Assembly (NCBI GenBank): GCA_963931925.1
Contig: OZ007571.1
Coordinates: 42,536,279 to 42,600,278 of the forward strand
Length of the DNA stretch: 64,000 nucleotides
Origin: Onchidella celtica
Lineage: Eukaryota; Mollusca; Gastropoda; Systellommatophora; Onchidiidae
Reading direction: 5' to 3'
Numbering within the stretch: the stretch's first letter is position 1; each line of letters starts with the position of its first letter. The notes beneath the pieces were generated by a model. The model made no database searches. It saw only the letters and a program-made list of their open reading frames with translations, and was not told where the DNA came from. This document shows positions 24,448 to 36,400 of this stretch, piece by piece. Made by a program: the position numbers and the translations under genes.

Positions 24448-27400
24448 CTAGATAGATAAGCAGACAAACAAACAGGAAATGGGACATTGATGTAGGACAG
24501 ATGGACACTCAATCTCATAATTATTCCACCACCCCGTCCTATTTTGTGTCAATACTATTGTGATATACTATTTTAAGACCAGAATCGATGACATTCGGAA
24601 TGGGCCACATAATCAAAATAATCAAACTCATTGAGTCAGCGAAGTGGTTGTTTGTCTTCTGAGAATCAGCATGAAGCCTTAGCAAATGAGAAAAGAAGCA
24701 CTTAAACACATCCTGTCTTGATTTAAAATGAAGACATACATCTACACCAGACTGTTACGAATCATTCAGATTGGTTTGGCTCGGGTGATCTTACATGATA
24801 TGAAATCTGGCCGTGTTTTGTATCATGGTTTGAGCAACGAGTGTCCCTCTCTTCGTTTATCTTCCATACTGAATCACAGACACCTCTACACAATTGAATC
24901 CTTTCACACACGTTCGCACAGTTAGACAGACAGGCATATAGATAAAACTCCATGACAATATTTGATTAAGAACAGGAAACCATTGTATGTGGGAACATGA
25001 TGTTATTTTCTTTCTTCATCTTCATTCTCTTCCAGAGATTTGTGATACCGGTGATAGCTAGGCGTCTTTGAAGCGTATGCATAGTTGGTGCCCAGAAAAG
25101 TGGTTGTGAAAGAAAGAAGAAAAAGAGACAAGTCTTCAGAGAGCGTGCGTGGTCAAATAAATGTGCACTTTAGTCTGAGCTGATTTTTTTTCTGTAGTTT
25201 ATTCTCTACAGCGACTGCATTTTGCCCTGCAAGACCGATGTAAGCTAGTCTGTTGAAGATGCCAACAAACCAACCAACCAAAACAATGAACCAGCCAATT
25301 AATCAACGAAACAACCAACCAACCAACCAACCAACCACCCTACCAACCACAAGCATTTGTCATTTTGTGCAATTTCGAAGCTACTGAACTGCTTGTTTAT
25401 GTCAATAATTTACAAATTATATTTTACAGGGTGTGGATATCGACCACGCCTGGCAGCCCACAGTTGCGTTTTAGGTATGTCTGCATGTCTGCAAGGGAGT
25501 TGATATTGGTGGCGGGTCTTGGAGGGGTGGGGGGGGCCTTGTGATGGCCCCGCTATGTGGAGAAATACCCTGCGCCAACATCTCAAGACAGGGGAAAAGA
25601 AAATGATGAACGCAGTGGAAGGCAAGAGGGCCCGCAGAATACAGCATTACAGGTCCAACAGATCTGATACTACCCACAGTTTCGATCTTTGCGATAGAGG
25701 CTGTCATTCCCACTCTGGCATTTTCAGCCAAAAGCAACGCTGCTCCAGATGAGCAGACAGTCAAAACTGTCAGGGTGCAAAATGCCATGGTCAGCCCTGA
25801 CCAACACCTATATATGACCAAACAAAACATTCGTCCGTCGTTTGTTTGGGATCAACAGCTTTAGGTTGAGGCCGTCGAGAAACAAAAATCTTCCCAGTCT
25901 GTTATTTGTCTTCTGTAAATAAAGCTATTACCATTGTATTCTATTCAGAAATTAGAAATTTGACAATTAAATCGTTTTCGGCCTATATTTCGTTGTTTTG
26001 TTTTTGTGACCAGACCCGCCAATCTCAAATGCCACCCAAGGGGTTTGACAAGCCGGAGCTAAGCGTCTACACTTACCTCAAGCGTCTCTCTCTGTTCTTT
26101 CGAATCAGCAGTTCTCGTAGTTCGTTGTCACCGCTAACCTTGCCCCATACTCCAATGACGTAACGTTCTATTCGGCTCTCGTCAGTGCCTCGTAGGATAC
26201 GGAAATAACCGTTTTCACCCCAGCCTGGACCCCAAGAATTGGCACCAATCTGAAAAATGAAAAAAAAAAAGTTTTTGTTGGCACTCAGTGAAAGCACTGA
26301 AGTTAGTAGTTTACAGTAAGAACAATCCCTTATCATCGTCATTAACTCATCATTATCCTTGTCGACGCCATCATCATCATCATCACCACCACCACCATCA
26401 TCATCATCACCATCATCATCATCATCGACGTGGTCGTCGTCATCATTATCATCATCATCGTCGTCGTCATCGTAGTCTTCATCATCATAATCGTCATCAT
26501 TGTCGTCGACGCCATTATCATCACCATCATAATCATTATGGTTGACCACATTATCATCACTACTGAATATATCTGAAGTTTGTATGAAAAATTAAATCAA
26601 AGACACCTGGTACATGAATAAAGGACTCTTAGCTCCAAGAAGCAGTGGTTAATCAGATTTCACCGGTATCAGGATACGATGTGCTTTATCCAGCTGCGCT
26701 GTTTTTCTCATGAAACTCATGGTTTATTCCCACACACGAGGTCTCGCCAAATAGTTTAGCAATAGAAGAACTTGAGAAGAATCTTCACCCTTTAAAGTGC
26801 ATATAAAAATAGTGTCCTTATATTTATATTCTGTCTCTGGTTGTATATAGTGCAGTTTACTTCAGGCTCATAGATATGTCAACTTCTACCTATGTAGCTA
26901 TGGTGATGGCCAAGACACAGGATACCGAGACGAATCCTTCCTTCTTTCACTTTAATGTTCACAACTTGCGCTCTTATAAACATGATGAGTACTACTCACA
27001 GAGCTCTATGGCATTACTCATCTTCGTTCAATAATGAAGGGGTGTGGTACGAATTGTTGTATTCTTGACATGGATGATACGCGCGCAATCGACGGACGGA
27101 AAATTACGAATTGATCCGTCTCGGTATCCTGTGTCTCAGGTTATGGTATTCATACAATGCCAACAAAATCATGACAAATCCTTTGTCCCTATTGACCTTA
27201 ACAGATTAAAGTGCCCAAAAATGCGCGAAAGGCCCAAAGTGGCTGTAATCGCGTCGATATACCGTCAAAACAAAACTCAAAATCAAAATCAAAACTTAAT
27301 AGACTGTCTGGGATCAGGTATGAGCAGTAATTTCTGGAACAAAAGTAGGAAATAGTTTTGTGGTGTTATTTATTTGCTACTTGCAATGCATGACTGTTTT

Positions 27401-30346
27401 AGCCTGAGAACAGATTTTATATTCTTTTCGATGCAACGCCCATTGCTCCAGACATAAGCAGCTGATTTCAGAGGCTACATACCATTAAAGTGTGTACGAA
27501 AGATGTGTATCAACTTTAATAATGAAAATTTGTAATTGTCCAAATTTTTGTTAAGCCAGCTCTTGTCTACACTGTGTATGTGTCCGGGTGTGAGAAAACA
27601 CAAAGCTGTTACTAGGCGGAGAAAACAAAATGTCCTTGAAGTGACCTGGTAGACAACCGGCGTCGCTGAATACTACTTTCCTCATCATCCACTCTATCAC
27701 TCCCCCTCGTTTTCTCCCTCTCTTCCGTTTCTCATCGGTCTAAATTTGTCCTCTCTCCAGTAAAGTACTGAAAAGAAACATACCCAGTACTTGATTATAT
27801 CCCCTTGTGCATTTCTCTCGGCGCCCCATCTGTGGAAGATAGACCACAATGGATTCAGTGTCTCCCACATGGGAAAGACTTACTTAAAGTGCAAAGCACA
27901 AGTAAAGTACAATACATGAGTTAAATACAAACTTTAAGGTATTGAAAACGGACGCAGCTGCCTTACAGGATGGAGAAGTTAATACAAATGCAGCACACCA
28001 GAAGTGTGATAATGTGTTCTTCCAGTTGTGCTACCGATCAGGATTTGGCAACCAGAATGCTTTATGCCCAAAAATAGGCAAACTGAGAAAACCGACTCTG
28101 AAATTGTAACCTGAATGAAAATTTAAAAAATAATTTCAAGAACTTCAATACGGTCGTAGGAATGGTTTCACTGGGTTATGAAATTTTAATCAAGTCATAC
28201 ACTTTGTGTCATGGTTATCTACAGGCATTTAAGAGCAAAGAATAAAATGGAAATGGCACTTCTGGTTGACAATCTTCGATACAGTAAAATATGGCACTTA
28301 TAGTTTTTTAAAAATATATTATGTATCATATTCAATTGTGGCAAATTGTGTTCCTCAAAAACCTAGGAAATCGACCACAGTGATACATCAACAATAAAAC
28401 TAGTAGATTCAATAACATTTACAAGGACGTAACCACAACAAAGCATGTGTTAGGGCTCCAAGCCCTTTCCTCTAATGCGTTCGTCCCCTTAGAATGACAA
28501 GGTTCTATCTCCACTTGTTGGCTGAACTGAGTTACACACTACACACTACTTCGACGGGCCTTCCCCATTGTCTGTCAAAGTATCAAGCAGATTCGGTGTG
28601 TAATTTGTAAGTGTTACTAAAAAGAAAAATCTTTGCTCTGATAGCTCTGAGTACATGAAACTTCAATCCTCCATTTCTCAAGAGTTGGCGGAAGAGAGTT
28701 AGAACCTTGTCATTATAGGGTTAAGACTTGCAGCGTTTAAAGAATAACCTGTCTTCACAAATGACAACCGCACTTGTCACTGGTTAAAAAACATTAAAAG
28801 TGGGCTAGATAATTCTAGTTTTTAATTCTATTTCCACCATTGTTCTATTTCAGTAGTAAGCTAGATAATTCTAGTGTTTAATTCTATTTCCAACATTGTT
28901 CTATTTCAGTAGTGGGCTAGATAATTCTAGTTTTTAATTCTATTTCCACCATTATTCTATTTCAGTAGTGGGCTAGATAATTCTAGTTTTTAATTCTATT
29001 CCCACCATTATTCTATTTCAGTAGTGGGCTAGATAATTCTAGTTTTTAATTCTATTTCCACCATTATTCTATTTCAGTAGTGGACCAGATAATTCTAGTT
29101 TTTAATTCTATTTCCACCATTATTCTGTTTCAGCAGTGGGCTAGATAATTCTAGTTTTTAATTCTATTCCAACCATTATTCTGTTTCAGTAGTGGGCTAG
29201 ATAATTCTAGTTTTTAATTCTATTTCCACCATTATTCTATTTCAGTAGTGGGCTAGACAATTCTAGTTTTTCTATTTCCATGCACCATTTTATTCTATTT
29301 CAGTAGTGGGCTAGATAATTCTAGTTTTTCTATTTCCATGCACCATTTTATTCTATTTCAGTAGTGGGCTAGATAATTCTAGTTTTTAATTCTATTTCCC
29401 ACCATTATTCTATTTCAGTAGGTTTAAGCTTATATGAAATGATTACATAGAAGTGAATGTAGTCCAAACAATAATTTTGTAAACCCAACAGAATGTAGAA
29501 AGATTGAAATAATAATAAAACCTCTTGAGCCAAAAGAGGATGAAAGAAAAACTGTTTGGAAATTCGTCTGTTTAAGTACTGGCTGAACAACGAAAAAAAA
29601 AAGAAAAGAAAGAAACTACCCTCGAATAGTGCCCAGAGTATTCTGATAAATGTCGTGCAGATTGAATGAGAAGGTTTCTTTGAATTATAAATTTGATTTC
29701 ATCCACAATCAAAATTGTACTTATGCAACAGAGTTGTGTAATGTTTTTGAACCTTTATGACTGGTTTAATGCGCTTGGCAAAAAGGGGAAGTAATTCCAA
29801 AATCTTTGTAAATCGTCTGCAGGTTTTGCAGTTACTTCCCGTAGCTCTTTAGTGGAATATTTAAGTTTAACATTTCCCCACCTGGCATGTCACAGCAACA
29901 CCAGTAAAAACTCCTAAAGTTTTCTGTGTTGCTGCATTTGAGGATGGGAGAGGAACACGATATGGCACGAGATAAAAAGAAAAATCTTTTGCTCACTACC
30001 TAATAAAACGATCATAAAGGGTTGTATATTTTTTTGTGCATTACCCTAGAATCCTCACAGAATGAAACCCTGACTTAATATACTCTTCAGGGTCTCCCCG
30101 CTTTGTTGTCAGCTCCGTGTATTTATAGATGCCCCGGCTGTACATGAAGAAGTCCTCGCGAACTTGCAAGGTAGCTGAAAAGGTGAGTATTACAATAATT
30201 TACTTTAAATGCGAGATAAGCTAAGGTTTCAGAGATTAGGGAGTGGCCCATTAAAATGTAAATAGTGTAGAAGACGTCCACACAGATAACAGAAAGCCGT
30301 AAAGACAAAGAAATACACCAGCCGACAGACAGACAGACAGACAGAC

Positions 30347-30378
<32 letters not shown>

Positions 30379-30415
30379 GGATGGATGGATAGATAGATAG
30401 ATAGATAGACACATG

Positions 30416-30447
<32 letters not shown>

Positions 30448-33400
30448 TCCTGAAACATAACACTGCACTGTACATTTATATCATTCCAGACTATGGAGTA
30501 TTGCAAATGGGATAATTTGTGATGCTCAGTGTCAAGTTCTTGAGAATTCCACGAATTATGTATCCTACATTTCATTTTGAATACTTTGCAAGGGCCCATC
30601 ATTTCACTATGGCTCAGATATTTAATTGAAAACTTGGAATCATTCGCAGACAATCAGTAGCTTCCAGTTTTGCTAACATACACAGAATGAATATTGCCAA
30701 CAGGGATATGACTGCCAGTATACAGACCGGGATACTTTTACGAACATACACTGTACGTACAACCGTCATATTACTGATATTCTATCATACATAGATTGTT
30801 TTATTTGAAACCATACGCATTTCCTCCTCACCTTGAACGGGGCCATTATCCATGATTTCTTTCATGATTTCCCTCTCCTGTAAGTAATTAAAGAAATAAA
30901 ATAAATGGTCAGTCAATCACCAACCGCTGACTTGATCGATCTGTTCACCCTTTATTTAAATGTGACTAACCAGGAATATAAAATGAAGTTAAAAAACCGA
31001 AGTGCTTAAATGCGCCTTCCAATTAATAATAGTTATGCTCTTTGTGTGTGTCTTTTGTCATTATTTAAGATAGTCATGCAAATGGTGTATTCCTCACATT
31101 AAGTGTCTCTGGCGACCATTTTACGCATCGCACCAGTTGCGGCATGTCAGATCGTGAATGGCAATCATAATAGACAGGTTGAGTCCCAGCTAACTTTCTG
31201 GATAAAGATCGTCAAGCAGCAAAAAATAATAATAATCGGATGTTATTTTTTTTTTTGTTCGTTGTTTAATCTGACCAAAAATTTCATACCAAAAAAAAAA
31301 GCTTGTTCATTCTCGTTCATTTTTAATTCGTTTGGAATAATTATATTGGAAATGGTTTGGTTTTTTTTGTTTTGTTGGTACCTTTTTGTTTTAAATCCGT
31401 GTATTATATTACGGTCCGTGTCCTTAAAGGTACTCATGGCGCCAAACTTTTAGGTTAATCACAGTGATAAGCTACATACCATAGGCCTGATTCTGTAGGG
31501 TGGCGTGGCCTCGTACCGTGTGCTTGTCTTCTGGTCAATACCACTGGGACATGGCTGATTACCGCGCTTTCCTTTGATCATGCAATCCCCCTTCTTTGCC
31601 GTTTCTCCGCTGGTGTAAGGGTAGCAATCCTCGGACACAACTCTGCATATAACGCCATCAAGTAATTATTATTTACAATAAAACTAGTAACTGCCCCATT
31701 CTTCAAATGTTAAAAAAAAAAGAGAAAGAAAGAAAGAAACAAAGGACACCACGTCAGACCGAAAGGATTTGACACAAAGATGCCAGTTGCCCAGGGTCAT
31801 CCACAAAATTCAACTTATTAATAGATAGATAGACCGAACAGCTTAGTGTACAATGGTGCGCACCAAGAGATTTTTCAGGAATTGATGATGTCATGGGCTC
31901 ATCCCAAGATGTTTTTTTGGGTTTTTTTTTTTTTATGATATTGAAATTAGGCTGGTGGCACACTGAGCTTGAGCCAAGTCTGTTTTGCCCCTACTTTGAC
32001 TCAATGCTCGAGGTCTGTTTTTCCATTCTCTGACTAAAAACAGTATTGACGCGCCCGGACTAATAAGACAGGCGCGACGTCCAGTTTCGTTCACATCTCA
32101 CACTAAAATCCAGACAAAACAGCCTTCACTCAGTTCACCCTACAATTCTACAAATAAAATATGATTGTGATTTTGTGTTTCCCCTGGTTACATCCATACC
32201 CTCAGTGCAACAGGCAGAGCCGTTCCGCCCGGGATCTCTTGCCAGTGATACCGAAAACCAAATCCAAAGTCAAACCTTTTTAGATGAACATTCGCGTTTT
32301 TACACTTACGTTTTTTATGACTTTGAAGGGGGAATGGGTCAGCGTTTTTTTTTAAGAATGTCAAAGCTTTTCCCAAAAGTGCAAAGTGGTTATCATTATT
32401 ACAAACTCTGTACCATCACCTACCCTTTCTTTCTGAGGAACCACCAGGCCTGGTCTACGTGTCCTCCAGAACAGCCATGTTCTTCATCCGCGTGACATGC
32501 GAGAAGATGCTGGACGGACAGGTCATCCTTGATGAGGCCATCTGATTCAATAGCCAGTCTGTCAGTGGCCACACCTGACCAAAGATATGATAAAGAGTGT
32601 GGCAGTCCTAGTGGTATATGTGGGAGTGTGTGCTGAGGGGGGGGGAGTAGGTGGGTGTGTGGGTATGTTGACATGCACATTTGTTTGTATGTTAACAATA
32701 ATGCATATTACTATGTCATTTTCAATTATTGACCGTCATGCAAAAATGTGTTAAGCGATTAGTTGGCCTGCGAATATGCAAACTGCTTCAAACACAATGT
32801 TGTTCTTGTCTTTGTTTTTGTCACTTTCGTTAAAGACGTGTCAGAATATATCAGTTTTCTATAAAATTACAGTTTTGGTGGGATGCTCACACAAAACACA
32901 AATATTATAATGCACATGTCCCGTGTGTTTCCAGAGTTACTTTCAGAACCTTTGCTGGTCATTTATGTTCTACAACACTAAACTGTGTAAAGATCACACA
33001 ACCTTATTTCTTCTTTGTTAGATCAGGCGACCTTAGTTTTTGTTTGTTCCAGCTTCACTTTTTGTAGAACTGAGAAAATCGACATTAAACGCTGCCGGCT
33101 TTAGTATTACGATAAGGAATTGGAATAAATCGGAACTGTGAAATAGCTTGATAGGAGCCACAACGCATTTTAAATCAGTGTCAAAGCGTCCAATCCTTTG
33201 TTATACTTCTTCTACACACTAACAGGTCTCCGGTTTTTTAGGAAATAAGAATTAACGTCGCGATGAGCCAACGCGTAAAGACGCGCTTTCCATTTTACTA
33301 TTTATTCAAACTGCAAATTTATACATGAAACTATAAAAAATATATTTAAAACGATCTATAATTAACCATGCTGAGAACACCTACCACAGCCGGCTTCAAG

Positions 33401-36400
33401 CCTGCTGGACCAGGTGCTCCAGGGTCCCTGGCTAGAGTTATCGAAGTTTGTCAAAGTCAAAAATAAATGTGGCAAAAAGAAAAAGTTGCATGCAGCAATA
33501 AAACCTCGCATTCCATCTTCCCACATTTTGACTATGCTTCGAGTCTTGCTGTGACTTCACATATTTTCTTTTCTTTTTTTTTTTTTAACAATATTTTTCC
33601 CTAATTTTGTCAAGCACACCCAGCCGCACAGTGCAACACACACCTAACACCACACCGCAGGTTTTACAGATAACAGCAATGATTGTAAAGAAAGTATTAG
33701 GCCCCGCAGCTCTTAGGGCCTTCCTGGTGCAGAGAAGGCTTACCTATGGTTGAATGAGCCCAGGATGATGCGCAGTTGCCTTGGTCACTGATTGGATGAA
33801 GCATATTCGGCCACTTCTCACGTGAATCGAAAGATTCCGGAAGTACATCATCTTCTACTCGTATGGCCGTCATGCGCACTACATTGTCAGGCAGCAGAAA
33901 GGTTCCCAAGCGATAACGAATACCGTCGTCCAAAGTCTGACCCCAGAATTTCGAATAGTTCCTGGCTCTCCATCTGGTGACAGTTAAGCATAAAAACAGG
34001 AAAACAGTAAGTTTAATGCGAAGTATAAAGACATTCGGGTACTTTCTAAAAATTATTATTCTACAGTACACTCACAGACAATAACTGACTTCTCCTATCA
34101 GAGGAAGAAAAAGCCTAATCAATTTTGAATTATCACCGTTGTAAAGTGCCGCAGTGGATCTAATTATTTCTCTTCACATTTTATTCTAGTATACAATACA
34201 GACAGAAAGGAAAGAAATTTCACCCCTTAATATTACAAAGTCTACAGGACAACAAGAAGTAAAGTGCCACAACACTAATATGTTACATGTGGTGTATAGT
34301 ACGTCCCCATCAAGTTCTTTTGTTCTTAAGCGTTCTTCTTTGTACACCCCCCTTGTCTGTGTCATGCACAGAATAGATACACGAAGTCAAAAATTCTTAA
34401 CGGGCATTGAGAACCCTTGCTTTTATATTATGAATAAAAGGTTTGTGAAAAGAATGAACAAGAGATCAACTAAGATCTTTTCATTGACTGAGTTGGAAGT
34501 TTGATTATGAATGGCATAACTAAAATCAAAGTCCTTTACAATTCTGAAGAGAAACCATCCACAGTATAACCAGACTCCAGGCAAATTTCCTCGAAGTCAG
34601 AGAAAAGTATAGATAGGTTTACTTTATTTATTGTTCAAACTTTGGTCATATTAAAGCAGATTAAGATGCATAATTTGAGCTTTGTACACGCCTCTCTGGC
34701 AGAAGTCTGACTTCTGTTCAATCTGAAAGCCCAAGTGATAATGGGGTCCTCAAAAAATGTAAACTCTTAATGGCTTCAAGAACGCTAAAAGCACAAAACC
34801 ATCGTACTGTGTTATCTTTCCAGAGTATAGTTTGTATGTTTCTTTTGTCTGCACCAAGTAAGTAGGCTGAAATTAGTGTTGAAAATTATTGTGATATTGT
34901 AGAATGAACGTTGTTTTGATGGCCTACAGAAGAGATGAACTCACGTGTAAGGACCATCATTAACTGCATCTATCAATTCTGGGCGAATCAGACAAGGATC
35001 TTCTGTACACTTCCATTCAGTCCGTCTGTATGGGCGCTCTATCACTTCACAAGTGCTGTGGGTAAGAGAACTTAGATGAATGCATCATTATGGGAAATTC
35101 TCCATTTCTTTTCTCCATATCTTTAATTTATCTACACCACTTAAGTGTTGTCTGCACTCATTTGCCTGTTTTCTCCTCTTTCTTGTCGTCTTACTTTTGT
35201 TATAGCTCAGAACTATTTCACTAGTTTCCTAGCTGACCATGCCAGCTGTTTCTCTGTATTGTTGCCCTCAATTTTCTTGGACGGTATTATCCCCATTCTC
35301 TTTTTGCGTGTAGGAATGTTATTCTTTTTTGATACCTGAGACAAATCTGTTTTCTTTCCGCTGAAAGAGATTGTCACTTCCTCTTGCTACTCTCACACAG
35401 TCCCGGTTTCACCGATAAACTCTTATCTTGTCAACGGCTATGTTTGTCTTTCCCCAAGGGAAATGAGTGATTCTAACATTCTCTATAAGATGACAATGAC
35501 AAGGAAAACACCACGGCTGAAATGAAAACACGGATCGGAGAAAGAAAAGCAGAGACATGATTACCAATTCATTATGAGATTAGAACGAGCGGAGCTGTCG
35601 TTCCTTTGATATATGGATAGAGAAGACAAATCGCGGAAGTATTATTCTCTTCAATGTCATCTGGATACAAGAGAAAAGAAAAGTCTGGGAATGTTAAAAA
35701 AAAATTACCATACAAGGCCTCCAATACAGTCATTTTTTAAGCATGCTAACTAAATTGCTGTTCCTAGAACTGTGATTATGTAGTCTTGACCCAAATTTCT
35801 GATCATACTTTTCCATGCTATTCCATGAATGAAAATATGTCTCATTGTGTTGCCTCTGGAAAACAACAACAACAACAACAACAACAAAACTTGTGAATGG
35901 AAAATATGAAAGACTGAACTGTGTCACAAAGGGATGTGTCCACGTAATCTATCGTGAAATGGTTAGGCAGTACAAAAAGTTTCATTATTTTTAGTCATGT
36001 AGTCACAGAGTTTCATGTGCTGACAAGTTCACCCTCTGACTGCATTATGGTATGATATTTGCGAATTCAGTCCCAATGGCTGTTTACAATATGCCTTAAT
36101 CCTGCTCAAAGTAAGCCTTTCTTCTCAACCTTTCAATATCTCAGGCTTTATAATTCTACAAGGCCGATCTTGTCGCGTTGGCGATGTCTTCATATGAAAG
36201 GTCAAGAAAACAAAAGATTCTGAGAATATGCTTATTGTGATGTTCATCCCACACCCAAATCTTGGGAAAGTGATAACAAATGTGCAAAGGTTAGATAACT
36301 GCAATCTTAAACGCAGATCTTGACTTAACAGGACAAACAGCAGCCACTGAAACACCCCACCCAATGTAGGTTCAATGACTATGAACCAGCGTTGATACAA

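Noticed and set aside
24301..24470. CRISPR-like array
   Set aside because: The units are 4-bp microsatellite repeats with no spacers. The context is eukaryotic, and the same holds for the 36-, 52- and 56-bp minisatellites, which lack unique spacers.
23940..24518. 192- and 186-residue minus frames starting with YLSIYLSI repeats
   Set aside because: The N-terminal half is the GATA microsatellite read as codons. Only the part downstream of the acceptor at 24213 is the real exon.
26073..26549. 158-residue minus frame beginning with poly-Asp
   Set aside because: The poly-Asp part is the intronic ATC array. Only 26249-26077 is exon, and the frame's stop lies just beyond the splice donor.
30123..30653. 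176-residue minus frame with YLSI repeats
   Set aside because: It is a GATA-array translation in the wrong frame relative to the histidine exon.
33697..34071. Minus frame extending the active-site exon on both sides
   Set aside because: The flanks read through a clear acceptor (ccag at 33974) and donor (gtaagc). The extra residues are intron translation.
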